DNA of 34,301 bases, from positions 1-34,301 of the forward strand of contig JAGHQL010000230.1 of NCBI GenBank assembly GCA_020080175.1. The letters are read 5' to 3'. Below are positions 23,034 through 33,730 of the stretch, in pieces (position 1 is the first letter of the stretch; the number at the start of each line of letters is the position of its first letter). Under the pieces are notes generated by a model. It saw nothing but the letters and a program-made list of their open reading frames with translations. It had not been told where the DNA came from and searched no databases. Position numbers and translations under genes: made by a program. Source of the DNA: Glutinoglossum americanum (taxonomy: Eukaryota; Ascomycota; Geoglossomycetes; Geoglossales; Geoglossaceae).

Positions 23034-24361
23034 TTTGACACGATAACAAAATGATTTGCATTGCCCTGGGCGGGTGTATGGAAGAAACGGGAAAAAAACT
23101 GGTCAGGGATCTTTTTGGGAATCACTTTTACAATCTCAACTTGTTGATTCACTCCTTTGCACACATTGGGCTACCAACCATTCACCCTAGCCGCCGCCAC
23201 TAGGATCCCCCCACTAATGAACCACAAAATATATCGGTGTTTTTTTTTTTTTGCCCTGTTTCTGTGCCTAGTTTTCTCCACTTTTTCTACTTGTATGTAT
23301 GGGGTAGGGGGCCAGGTATTTTTCAACTCCATTATTAATTCGAAGATAATTGAACCAAAAAAAAAACTACCATGGTTGATTCGTAAGCGCCGGGGTGGAT
23401 TGAGATGAGATGGGAGATGGAAATGAGGCCGCCCTTATTGCACGGAGTGCGTGTGCTGCTGCTTGGTGTGGGTGGGTCGTACGGATGGATGCCCCACCCC
23501 TTTTTACGTAGTTGAGCCAAAGTTCTACATAACCCGATTGGCCGCGACGAGCGAAGCGAAGCGAAAGCGAGAAGGAAAAAAAAGCGCCGCTCATAACCGA
23601 TCGATTGGCTCCGGGAGAGCCTTAATACCTCCAACCCCGGGGGGCGTGGGAATGGGAGCGCCAATCGAAGCCCATCGTTCCTCACCGTGCGTGACTACCG
23701 GCCATCCTTCTCTATCTAGTGGGGTGAGGTGGCTTTTTTTTTTTTTCTTTTCTGGTAGTTTCGTCTCTCGTGGGTGGAGAGGGGTGCGGGGGGTGGTTTG
23801 ATTAATGATTATTATATACGGTATTCTTTATACCGGTTTCTCGTATCCCGGGGGGAGGAGGAAGAGAGAGGTGGAAGATAGGGAGGGAGGGGGAGTACAA
23901 CTACACGGGTTTTTTTTAAAAGAAAAAAAATAAGAAAGGGGTGTAGAGAGAGTGAGGTGTGTGGTACAAGAAGGAGATTTGGGGTGGGGCCCCCCGGCGG
24001 CGTAAGCTTTTTCCCGTCATCGCCGTCGTCGCGACGTGTAGGAAATATAAAAAAAAAACAAACAAGAGAGTTACCACGCGTTATTTTCGTCGTTGACGGT
24101 AAACCCCTAGAGCCTACTCTTTTCACACTGACAAAGGAGAGGGGAAAGCGAAAGACCGGAACGCGCTCGCTAACCGCAAAGTAAAAAAAGGGGAGAATAT
24201 ACGAACGACCGACTGACCGACGTGAGGCGTAAATAAAAAATACCGTTAGTAGGTAGGTAGGTAGGTAGGTAGACCAATCCGTCCCGTCCGTCCCTCTCTT
24301 TTCGCCAACCAGGGAAGAAGAGAAGAAGAAAAAGAAAGAAAAAAAATACTCCATCGAACCG
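23034..24361. other. Convergent intergenic region
   Basis: This is 1.3 kb between the stop codons of the converging class VII chitin synthase and transcription factor genes. It is rich in poly-A and poly-T runs, with a TAGG microsatellite at 24250-24272. I see no gene. The 3' untranslated regions of both neighbours should lie here. Confidence 0.55.
24250..24272. repeat. (TAGG)n microsatellite
   Basis: Nearly six perfect TAGG units, about 90 bp beyond the stop codon of the transcription factor gene. Confidence 0.95.
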
Positions 24362-27122
24362 TCAAGACGGCAACAACAGCTTCGAGCAAAACTTCAACTC
24401 CAGACTCCGCGAATCCCCCGGGTCGAACTCCGCAAACTGCCTCTCCTCGAGCGTCTTGCCTAGCGACCCCGCGATAAATGTCAGAAACACGCACGCACGC
24501 CCCGCTTCCCATCAAACAAAAACAAACGAGTCGTGGAGGAATGGGTAGGGAAGAAGAAAAAAATAACATACCAGAGAGCCTGATCCGGTCAAAGTACTCC
24601 CTAGCCGTCTCGTCGCTGTCGGAAGCTAGTATGCCGTCCTCGGGTCTGGCGTGCGTCTTGGGCGGCAGCCCCCGCATCTTCAGGAGCATCTGGAGCATGT
24701 CCGCGAAGTGCTCGCCCTGCTCGTAGTAGTATGGTGGGCGGCGGTCGAGGGGCCACTGGGGGAAGGCGGGTGAGAGCGTTAGCGTTCCGCCTAGCGTAAT
24801 TCGGCTTGTAGCTAGGACAAGGGGAGGGGGGTGTTCACCTTCGATTCGTATTCGTCGGAGTTCCAGGTTTGGAATAACCAGCTACTCCTCTCCACGCAAT
24901 TCAAAAGCAAGATCGCCACAAGGAAGGTCTCAAACCATCCGCTCTGCGTTCGTTGTAGCAGCCTCCTCTCCAGCTCGTTCATGACATTCTTGGAGATCTG
25001 CGCGGCTCTCTTCTCCGCTGCGGATCGTAATTGCGTGCAGAGGAGGCGGTAAGACTCCCTATCCGTATCGTCATCGATAGGTATTCGGTTATTACCACCG
25101 TCCTTCAACTCTTGTTTCTCGTATGTCTTCCAGTGCATCTCGTGGTCCACCAGGACATGGTTAACGGACCAAAGCTCGAGGACTCGACTGAGGAGGACGT
25201 CCTGTACGATCACCCTTTGTCATTAGTGCCGTATTTTTTTGTTTTTTTTTTGATTGATAGTGTCTGGCCCTGGAAGACAGCCGCAAAGACTTGAACGTAA
25301 AGAAAATTGTCGTCTGTGGCTACAAACACGTGAGGCGTCGATGTTTTGAAATCGCTCCTGCCATACCTTCTTCTGATTTGATAGCTCCGCTGCTATTCGG
25401 AGCGTAGGCTTCATAAACGACGAAAGTTCCCGTTCGTAGAATGTCTGTGACATCTTCTTCAAGTACTGCTCTAACTTTGCCGGTAAATCCTCGGATTCAG
25501 AATCCAGGACCACCAGTTCTTGCTTTACATTATCCGGTTTATCGTGATTGAACCCCGGGTCGTCCAACGGTTTTCGGCCCTCTAGAGCGAGAAAGGTCAC
25601 CGAGACGTTGGAATCCGAGTAGTGGGTCGCCTCTATCTGACCTCCTGAGCTCCGGAAGTGCACTCGGCTCTTTGCTCGATTAATCTCAAGAAACGCAAGC
25701 ACCGCATGGAGACCTGTGCGCTCATCCCGTCAGCAGGAACCCTAGAGATAAGTACCCGAGTCACGAACCGGCAGAGTAGAGCTCCAGTTCATCCGCTATC
25801 CGTGTTCGAATGCACGGCTGTTTCCACAGGCGAGCGCTTTCAACGTTCCTGCACGTGCTGCACGGACTCTCTCCGGAGCACTATGTCTTTTGGTTAGAAC
25901 CTCAAAAAGTGAGCTCTGTCAGTAAGTGGGAAAGGACCCACGGGCTTTTTGAGCATCCGGCAACGGATGCAGGCCCCCCGCTTTCGAACCTCCTGTACCT
26001 CTTTCCTCCTTGAAGCGGTAAATCTGCCCCGAACTTTTGGCCGGGCCGGTTTTTCAGAGCCGGAGCTAAACTCCGCCCTAAACTCCCTCTGCGGCGAATT
26101 CGGGTTGATGGCTATCGCTCTAGGGAACGTTGCGGCCCGGGGAACTCCTTTCACGACCACAGCATGGTCGTGCGCCGAGTCGAAGAGGGTAGCGTCTGGA
26201 GATGGGGCAGACTGCATGAGGGGCCACGTAGAGGAGGACCTTGGCATACGAGGGTGAAAGAAGTTGTCTGAAATACTCCCAAAGCCACTGGAGAGAGGCT
26301 CCGGTTCCAAAGGGAGGCCGGGTTTCGGAAGTACAGCCCGTAGGTCATTTGCGCTGAGCGAAGCCAAACTAGCCGACCTCCCGTTAGTTATTAGATTTGG
26401 TGGCAATGATAGATTCGGGAGATGCGGGGATTGTGAAGGCGAGTCTGACATGGAGTCGAAAAACTGTATCGGCGGTAAAGGAGCTCCGTTGCACGACGCA
26501 GGGGTGTTCTCTTCGGTATCTTGAGGATAAACAAAACAAGTCTCAGCAAAGCTTGCCCGCATAGCGTAGACCATGTTTTTGACGAGGACGTACTTCTCTT
26601 ATCTTGGTGGGGTCTCTCCTCATATCCCAAGGGAGGATTGGCCTGGGTCCACTGCTCCTCCAGCAAAAACCCAGCGGGCGGTCTTATCTCCTGATCGTTA
26701 TCCTGTGGCACCGGCGCAACCTGATCAGAGAGATCGAACTGCCGCGAAACCTCCGCCAGAGTCTCCAATGGCGTCAGGTTGCGCGTAGAGAAGGGGAGTT
26801 CCACCGTCGCGCCTCTCTGGGAGAATGACGCCTTGGAAAGGGCCTCCGCGTCCGACTTCCTGCTCTCGTCCCTCAACGGTGCTGGCTCCAAGCCCTCCAC
26901 ATCAGTCGGCAACTCGTGCAACTGCAACAACGCCCGCTGCCGGTCCCTGAGCGCAATAGCCGGACATTTCTTCACGAGATGTGTTGTCAAACTGTCAATC
27001 CGGCCCTTTGGGAACTTCTCTCCGCAGGCCTTGCAGGTGTGCTGGTACCTATTGCTCGCGTCTTCTAACTTCTGACCGCGCTCGAAGAATTCCAAAATGA
27101 GCTGATTTGGTTTCCGGCCCAT
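24362..27122 (-). CDS. Fungal transcription factor with BED-like finger and Zn2Cys6 cluster
   Basis: Seven exons (27122-26594, 26519-25942, 25880-25769, 25713-25367, 25201-24839, 24755-24572, 24459-24362) give 736 residues. The ATG at 27122 opens MGRKPNQLILEFFERG. A BED-type finger follows with C30-x2-C33-x14-H48-x4-C53. A long Ser/Pro-rich linker leads to a Zn2Cys6 cluster with cysteines at 360, 363, 370, 376, 379 and 392; a 61-bp intron falls between the second and third cysteines. The C-terminal half is the helical body usual in this group, with segments such as VLELWSVNHVLVDHE, SGWFETFLVAILLLNCVER and YFDRIRLSGKTLEERQ, ending KLLLPS. It is a nuclear DNA-binding regulator; its target genes are unknown. 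The introns are 74, 61, 55, 165, 83 and 112 bp. The 165-bp intron model rests on joining SNQKK to DVLLSRVLELW. Confidence 0.88.
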
Positions 27123-27447
27123 CACACACACAACGGAGACTGGCCTCACCTCACCTTCTTAGGGAGAAGCCAGGTCAAGCCGATCGTCTGCGCCTGCTTT
27201 TTTTACGGTGGTGGAAGGACGTAGCGCTCGGACGGGATTAACGAGGGAATCGACTTTCTCAGCCTCGTCGCGAAGGCGGTCTGAGAGAGGAAGGGGGAAG
27301 GGTGAGGATAAAAGCGAGCGTGGGTGGTGGGAAGACGGGCGAGGTGGTCGTTTGAGGGTGGTGGAGTTGGGAAAGAGAGCCGGAACGAGCAAGGAAGAGA
27401 GGAGACGCGATTGTGTGGATGGGGTACCGGTGGAGGGATCCGGCAGC

Positions 27448-27488
27448 CTGTATTTGGCTGTATCTGGCTGTATTTCGCTGTATTTCGT
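27448..27488. repeat. 10-bp minisatellite, CTGTATTTSG unit, four copies
   Basis: Four tandem copies of a 10-bp unit close to CTGTATTTGG or CTGTATTTCG, with one or two changes among copies. It lies in the promoter region of the transcription factor gene and directly abuts a second 10-bp repeat. Confidence 0.9.
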
Positions 27489-27490
27489 AG

Positions 27491-27528
27491 CGCAGCGTGG
27501 TGCAGCGTGGTGCAGCGTGGTGCAGAGT
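27491..27528. repeat. 10-bp minisatellite, GCAGCGTGGT unit, over three copies
   Basis: Three exact copies of GCAGCGTGGT and a decayed fourth follow the CTGTATTT repeat with almost no gap. Both arrays share the 10-bp period, close to one turn of the DNA helix. Confidence 0.9.
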
Positions 27529-28831
27529 GCAGCGCAAGAGCTGCAAGTTGCAGGCGGTGTGCCAGAACCGCCCCAGAACCCCCAGGAGCAACCCAGGACC
27601 ACGCAGCCTGAGCGCGAGCTCACCGCTCACTCGTTCCTGCGGCAGAAAATGGCTTGGCTGGCCCACCAATAACATTCCGACCCGCCGAGTGCCAGCGACT
27701 TGGGCCATCGCACATTCGCAGGTTTCGCCTCCAACGAAACCAACGAAACGATGCCCATCTCCCCAGGGAACAAATACCGGAATCCCACGTAGGGCCAGGT
27801 AGCTTGTACTGTCACAACAATCGCCAGGGCAGTCACGAGAGCCACTGTGGCAAACGGCGAGCTACAATCTGGCACCAGTTGCCCTTGCTTCCGCTGCGAA
27901 CTCACCTGCCTGTGGCTTCATCTGGATAATCTTCATGCACGGCACACTCTACTCCGTACACCGAGGGAGCCACTGGTGCGTGTACAAATACGTCGGACGC
28001 TTTGGCGCAAATACGAATCGTCCCAAAGATCGAACGAACCCGGTGAACTAACTAACTAACCCCCACCCTCACGTCGTTGTACGGGCGTAACGATCTGATA
28101 TGTCACTCGCCGGGCCAAAAGAAAAGAACTACCTAGTAACTGCCGACTATTCGGCATTTGCGCCGGCGCTGGAGCGAAAAGGCGCCTTTAATTCGAACCA
28201 GCAGGTACCGCGCCGCACCGTACCTATTCTACCGGTGCTCTCTGTATTTGGAATGGACCTCCCACCTCGCTCTGACCGGCGGAGAGAAGAAAAGAAGGGG
28301 GAAAAAAAGAGCAAGAAAACCGGCGGAACACTCCCCAAAGGGTTACAGAAAAGAAAATCATCTCTTGGTTATTAATCCTCGGGCAAATGGGCATCCCGAG
28401 GTTCCCACGCAATGATCCCAACGCGAAATCCCATCCATTCATGCGTTCCACTCATGCGGCGCACCCCCTTACCTCTCTACCCAGAACGGAAAAGAAAAGA
28501 AAAATACGCACGCCGCGTCAAGGGCCGGGAAAAGTATCCCAAAGGGCGAGATGGACAACGTTCTTTTTGGGTTTAATGATCGCATCACACCTGCCGTTGC
28601 AAAGGTGCGCCATTGGCTCCGGCGGGAACAGAATGATACAAGCAGGAAAAAAGCGCGATAATCTACTTGTGGGCGGGTCAAGTCGAATCGACCACCTCGG
28701 ATTCTAACTGGCTCATTGGCGTCTACAGTACCTTACCTGACTCACCGCGACCTCCCTCCACGTTTCACCCCACTCTGTAACGCGGCGCTTCGTCTCGAAA
28801 CCCTTACGCATCCCGCGCGCCCACGCACACT

Positions 28832-28874
28832 CGCTCCCACGCTCCCACGCTCCCACGCTCCCACGCTCCCACGC
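28832..28874. repeat. (CGCTCCCA)5 minisatellite
   Basis: Five perfect copies of an 8-bp unit plus three bases, about 785 bp upstream of the protease start codon. Confidence 0.95.
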
Positions 28875-29659
28875 AACACGACGAACCACAACAAAAGGTC
28901 ACTTTAAACAATCGCAAGGCGCCTGGTCGCAGAACGGTTGCAGCACTGTGGAGCTTATTTGTCTGGTCCACAGAGCCAATCTGGCTATTTGCCGGGCATT
29001 CACCCGCGACTTCCGCAAGGTTTCAGCCTCCCGTCTCAGCGCCGGGATGCTAATTTGGCTTGCTCGTCAACCGGTCGCTACCGGCCCACAACTCCAATAG
29101 ATTGCGAATAGAGGCGGCTTTAATCACGACTACAACCGCCACTCACCAACACCCATACCCATGCGGAGTAGCAACAACTGTGCCTGCGACGTCTCGTGAG
29201 GCTATCCCTCCACAGACGCCAACGCGTTGGATACTCCGAGAGACCCTGGCGGTTTCCGAGTCGACTCTCCATATCTTAGCTCTAGGACGTGGATGGTTGG
29301 GTTGTGATTTACCAATGTGGACCTGGCGCTATGCTTCGGCTGCCTCGGAGATGGCTCTTCTGGAGGTCTTTACCTTAAATCTACAGCCATGTCCTTATCC
29401 CTTCCGGCTTTCCGTGCTCCCCATCGTGGTGTCTTCAAGGTCACCCCATTCCCCTACCCACAGAGATCGCCGGTTCCGATCTCGAGTCTTTATGCCCTTG
29501 TAACTTTTTTGCTTTCTCTATCCTTCCAAGCGTTTCTTTTTTCTTTTATTTTCTCTTTGTCTATATCGTGCTCTTTAACCATAGTTTCATTTTTCCTCTA
29601 GAATTTTCCATTGACTGGGATATATTTCGCTCTGCCGGCCAGCCACTACAAAATAAAAA

Positions 29660-31152
29660 ATGCAGCTCCTCAGCTCAATTCTCTTCTTGTCGTGCTTGGT
29701 CAACGTTATCCTGGCAGCACCGGTGGCGGAGCCCCCGCAGAAACGACAGCCAGGGTCGTTCAAGGTCAAACGAGTACGCAACCCGCATTTCGAGCCGAAC
29801 GGGCCGGCGGAGCTTAAAAGAGCATATGGAAAGTATGGCTTCAGTAGGCCGACTAGTTTTGACCGCAGGCTAGCCCCAAGAAACGGGACAGGGAAGGTCG
29901 AGAATGCACCTGTATTCAAGGACAAGGAGTTCCTGAGTCCAGTGACCATCGGAGGGCAGGATTTCCTGTTAAACTTCGATACCGGATCATCCGATCTGTA
30001 CGTTGTGTCCTCCTATCACCAGAACTAAAAGAAACAAAAAAAAAAAATCATCCCTAACTAACACTCTTTCGATATAAAATAGATGGGTCTTTAGCACTCT
30101 AATGCCCTCCGATCAAGCAGTAGGCCACAAACTCTTCGATCATACGAAATCGCCCACCTTCCAACCTCTGAAGGGCCAGAGGTTCGCCATCACTTACGGC
30201 GACGCGAGCTTCGCGCAAGGGGTCGTTGGTACGGATACCGTGGACATTGGGGGCGCCACCGTGCAGTCGCAGGCCGTAGAATTAGCCACGAACGTCAGCG
30301 ACTCATTCGTAGTGGACACCGCATCGCAAGGCCTCGTCGGTCTGGCCTTCAGCCAACTCAACAAGGGTATTTACACTTCCCCGCTCACTCTCTCCCCCCC
30401 TGCCCCACACACTAACTAAACCCCACACCCAGTCCGCCCCTCCAAACAAAAAACCTTCTTTGACAACGTCCTCTCCACACTCAACGCCCCCGTCCTATCC
30501 GCGGACCTCAAACACGGCACCCCTGGATCCTACGAATTCGGCAACATCGACACCTCCAACTTCGTCGGCGACCTCACCTTTACGGATGTCGACGCCACGA
30601 CCGGCTTCTGGACCTTCAACCCTTCGAGCTTCGTCATCGGCGGCCAGAGCCAAGGCACCACGGGTACCACTGCCATCGTCGACACGGGCACCACGCTCAT
30701 GCTCATCGACCCTGAAAGCGTAAAAGCATACTACAGCGGCGTGAAGGGCGCGGTGAACGATACGGAGAACGGATTCGTGTTTCCCTGCGGCCAGAAGCTT
30801 CCGGACCTAGGCGTTGAGATCGAAGGGAAGAATTTCACCATCCCAGGAGATCTAATCGATTTTGGACAGATTGGCCGGGGCGCAAACTCCAATAGTACGC
30901 CCCTTCCCCCTCCCCCGGAAAATATATTCCCCTTTTTCCGTTCAGCGTGTGTCCCCGCTAACACCAGACGAACCAACAGTCTGTTTCGGCGGCATCCAAG
31001 AGATCCCCCGACCGCCCATGATCTTCGGCGATGTCTTTATGAAAGCTGTGTTCGTCGTATTTGACGCCGGGACTCCGCCGAAACTGGGATTCGCGGAGCA
31101 GGATCTGAGCGCGCAGGGCGCGCCGGGCACGGCTTCTCCGATAGGGGGGTGA
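29660..31152 (+). CDS. Secreted pepsin-like aspartic protease (family A1)
   Basis: Four exons (29660-29997, 30083-30366, 30433-30894, 30980-31152) give 418 residues. The start has a signal peptide (MQLLSSILFLSCLVNVILA) and then a basic propeptide (about 20-75) with the A1-type segment ELKRAYGKYGF. The catalytic pair is D107 in DTGSSDLWVF and D291 in AIVDTGTTL, a normal spacing. The flap tyrosine is present in FAITYGDASFAQG, and FPCGQ with ICFGGIQ gives the usual C-terminal disulfide. Splicing of the first intron (85 bp, GTACGT donor) rebuilds DTGSSDLWVFSTLMPS. No GPI tail is present, so the enzyme is probably released outside the cell, or active in the vacuole. It resembles penicillopepsin/endothiapepsin-type fungal proteases. 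Confidence 0.93.
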
Positions 31153-31233
31153 ACCCCTCCCCCTCCATCTCCCTTTTTTTTTTTTTTATTTGTCCATTTA
31201 TTCCTCGGCCGATTTTTTCCCAGTCTGGTGTAG

Positions 31234-31239
31234 AATAAA
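31234..31239 (+). terminator. Candidate polyadenylation signal of the protease gene
   Basis: An AATAAA hexamer lies about 80 bp past the protease stop codon, after a long T-run. Confidence 0.4.
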
Positions 31240-31453
31240 AAGACGTGGTTTGGGTAGACGGGTTACTATTCATTGTCCATTCTTTTTTTTTTCTTTTTTA
31301 TTCCCGGATAGAAAAGACGTGGGGTGAGCGGATTTGGAGTGTAGGGGTAGAGCATATAGCATCTTGAAAAACCCGGGAGTTTTGGAGAGAGTTCGGAGCA
31401 CCGAGTTTTTTTTTTTTTCCTTTCTTTCCTTTGGTGTCTCTTGTATATGTACA

Positions 31454-31500
31454 TACAGTGCTAAAAAGCCCGACACAATTCGCATAACTGCGCAATTATG
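31454..31500 (+). mobile_element. Possible pogo-type transposon terminal inverted repeat (left end)
   Basis: The sequence begins TA-CAGTGCTAAAAAGCCCG and continues into an imperfect palindrome, AATTCGCATAACTGCGCAA. A CAGTG start after a TA dinucleotide and AATTCGCATAACTGCG-like subterminal words are, as I recall, features of fungal pogo/Fot elements. The only candidate partner is the inverted 10-mer TAGCACTGTA at 33030-33039, which would bound a 1.6 kb element with TA flanks. The match does not extend further inward, so the pairing is tentative. Confidence 0.4.
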
Positions 31501-31570
31501 TGTATAAATGAGATTAGAAGAAAAATCCTACAGACGCTATTCAAAATCAATCTTCATTGAAGTTAAAGAT

Positions 31571-31674
31571 TTTTTTATAGCAAATTATAGCTATTATATT
31601 GGACTTTTCCTATGTTGCTCCTAGATAAGTATAGTATTACGATGCTCTAAAAAGCACAACTTTTTTATAGCAAA
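31571..31674. repeat. Direct repeat pair TTTTTTATAGCAAA, 90 bp apart
   Basis: A 14-bp word occurs at 31571-31584 and again at 31661-31674. A GCTCTAAAAAGCAC word just before the second copy resembles the GCTAAAAAGC of the putative left terminal repeat. The arrangement suggests subterminal repeats of a mobile element. Confidence 0.6.
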
Positions 31675-31737
31675 CTTGCAGCCTTGCATCAGGAAACGGC
31701 GGGGCCCTGCATTCGGCAAGACGCGTGCGTGCACGGG

Positions 31738-31764
31738 CCCGCCGCTGCTTTGGCGGGGTATAAA
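31738..31764 (+). promoter_or_regulatory. Hairpin and TATA box upstream of a decayed gene
   Basis: CCCGCC at 31738 and GGCGGG at 31752 form a short inverted repeat, followed directly by TATAAA at 31759-31764. This lies about 170 bp upstream of the first ATG of the decayed gene that starts at 31930. Confidence 0.45.
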
Positions 31765-31929
31765 GACCGCGCGCATTAGGCGGATAATGGCATAACAGGA
31801 GTGTACGGCTGGCCACAGAGCCTAATCCCAGCGCACTTCGCGCGATGCTACAATCCTAAATGAATCCTCTGCTCTCCCCATCTCTTCCGCCTTTTGCAAT
31901 GCGAAGACTTTTTCTTTCCCCTACTCGAA

Positions 31930-32953
31930 ATGGCCACTTTCGACCCCACCCTTTATGCATATGTTCCAACGGCTCCGCGCTTCAAGAGCACAAAGGCTCC
32001 CTAGAACTGTACCCCAGAGCGGGTCAGTGTCCTCGATAAGATTCAACGTATCAAAGCGAGCGGTGCAGCACTCGGCACGCCCCGACCGCCAGCAGCGGTA
32101 GCGGCAGCTAATGGCGGCAGAAATGGCGGGTCTGGTATTCAAAGTATGCCCTGAGATTGAGATGTTGGCCTATAGCAACCGTAACTAATTTGTGGGAATC
32201 TGAGTAGAGACCAGTACCGCCTACAGCAGCAATGACAGCGAGGAGGACGACGACGACGATGACGACCTCCCCACAATCGAAGACCTACTCTATACCACTC
32301 TAAAAAAAGGAGGGCTTTGCGGCAGGGGACTCGAGCCTAGACTATAGAGTGCGAGGAGCTGAGGAGGGAGCCGGCTCTATCGACACAGCACCAAGTGATG
32401 GTTTAGACGGTAGTCGAAGTGAGCGCGCCCCCTACCCTCCCTTGTGGAATCTACTCTAAATTTATTTATTTTTTATAACCGCTAGATAACCCAACTGTCC
32501 TATTGGAAAATAACGTGTCGGATGCCTCCCATTCCAAAGTAGTCAACGGTAGTCTTTGTGCTGAAGGTGCAGGACCAGATGTGGGTTCTTCCAGTAGCCT
32601 AGACGGGCTATCTATCTAGCAAGGGGGATAAAAGTGCAAGACCGGCCAAGCGACAGCTGCCTCTTCCTTACAGCAATTCATCTCCAGAACCAAGTCATGG
32701 TGAGGCGGGGGGCTATCGTGATAGTTACAGTGACGACGAGCTTAACAATGCCAAAGCCAAGCCGGACGGAGATGATAAGGGGTCACGTCCTGTCTTTGTC
32801 TTATAGCCCAACACAATGGAAGCGCAAGAACCATCTCCAGTACAAGAAAGAGGGCAAGACTTGGAGGTGGATCTTTCGCAAGTTCCCAACCAGAACTCCG
32901 GCCGCAGTACGCACGCGCTAGACCGTGGTACGGGCCAGAGTCGAATAGGCTAA
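31930..32953 (+). pseudogene. Decayed gene of unknown family
   Basis: Several open pieces on the plus strand read like protein but are broken up by a few stops and at least one frame change. The first begins MATFDPTLYAYVPTAP. A central piece is Ser/acidic-rich and contains DDDDDDDLPTIEDLL. A later piece contains NSSPEPSHGEAGGYRDSY and QEPSPVQERGQDLEVDL. A plausible intron (GTAGTC donor near 32411, CTAG acceptor near 32486) lies inside it. I do not recognise the family. The acidic, Ser-rich, disordered character does not look like a DDE transposase. It lies between the two possible transposon ends, so it may be cargo or a non-transposase gene of that element, or an old host gene. Confidence 0.4.
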
Positions 32954-33730
32954 TATATAGAGTGTATCTTAATTGATTCTAGAAACGAGATGAATTAATA
33001 CCCACAAAACCAGGGTACCTTCGAGGTCATAGCACTGTAGCATAAATTTACGACATATCCCTAGCTGGGCTCTTCCAACACTGTCTCCTAAAACCAAGAG
33101 TCACTCCACTAAAAATAGTACATATGTTGAAAATCCCCGATCCCCAACGCCGTTGCTTTTCCAAGCAGTCAAGTATAGAGCACGAACACAGGAACCGCAT
33201 GACTACCAGGGTTGCACGAAACGACAAGATCGCGCCAACAAAGCGGCCACATCAGGATCTCCGCGCGAGACCGACGGACTAATAGCGCAGCGTGCCCGTA
33301 CCCGGCGGCTAGATCAACGTCTATTCCGTCCACGTGCACGCCGTAATTCCTAACGTGACATGCAAGAGAAGGAGCCCGGGAAGAAAGGTATATCCCAACA
33401 AGATAGAGAAAGCAACCTTCGTGGAGCCTAAAACGCTGGCAGGCAAACCCGAGATAGAGCGCCACGGGGCAGAACTTGGCGTGATCGCGCTATATCCCGG
33501 GTAGCAGGCGCCGCGCCTGCCCGCTGCTATCACACGATATTCTCCGACTGACAAACTCTACTACCGCAAATCGCTGGCTGTTCGGTGATTCGCAATACGG
33601 GAAGGAGTGGCCCGGAGCTTCCCCGGCGGTCCTGGATGTTCTCGAGAATAGTGTGGGTAACAAAAGCGAGTGGAGTGTTTGCTCAGCAGGATTCTATTTG
33701 CCGCCTTGAGAAGTATATAGGAAAGAGCTT
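32954..33730. other. Unassigned region before the ankyrin gene
   Basis: No supported gene. A plus-strand frame of about 60 codons near 33312-33500 and overlapping minus-strand frames without an ATG are open but unrecognised. The inverted 10-mer TAGCACTGTA at 33030-33039 is the candidate right end of the putative transposon. The right part should include the 3' untranslated region of the ankyrin gene. Confidence 0.45.

Larger units (their letters stand above)
27123..29659. promoter_or_regulatory. Divergent intergenic region between transcription factor and protease
   Basis: About 2.5 kb between two divergent start codons holds both promoters. Two adjacent 10-bp-period minisatellites lie at 27448-27528, about 330 bp upstream of the transcription factor start. 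An 8-bp minisatellite lies at 28832-28874. A pyrimidine-rich tract at about 29505-29600 precedes the protease start, as is common in strongly expressed fungal genes. Open frames here are short and unrecognised. Confidence 0.6.

Noticed and set aside
25202-25366. Reading the transcription factor 165-bp interval as coding (a frame containing DDNFLYVQVFAAVFQG)
   Set aside because: The phases do not fit any AG acceptor. A single intron from the GTATGG donor to the GTACAG acceptor joins SNQKK to DVLLSRVLELW in frame.
28100-28375. 91-codon plus-strand frame starting MSLAGPKEKNYLV
   Set aside because: The first 30 residues look protein-like, but the rest is Lys/Arg-rich low complexity with no recognised domain or convincing splice partner.
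33321-33554. 77-codon minus-strand frame with hydrophobic stretches
   Set aside because: It has no ATG start, no family resemblance and lies in unassigned accessory DNA.
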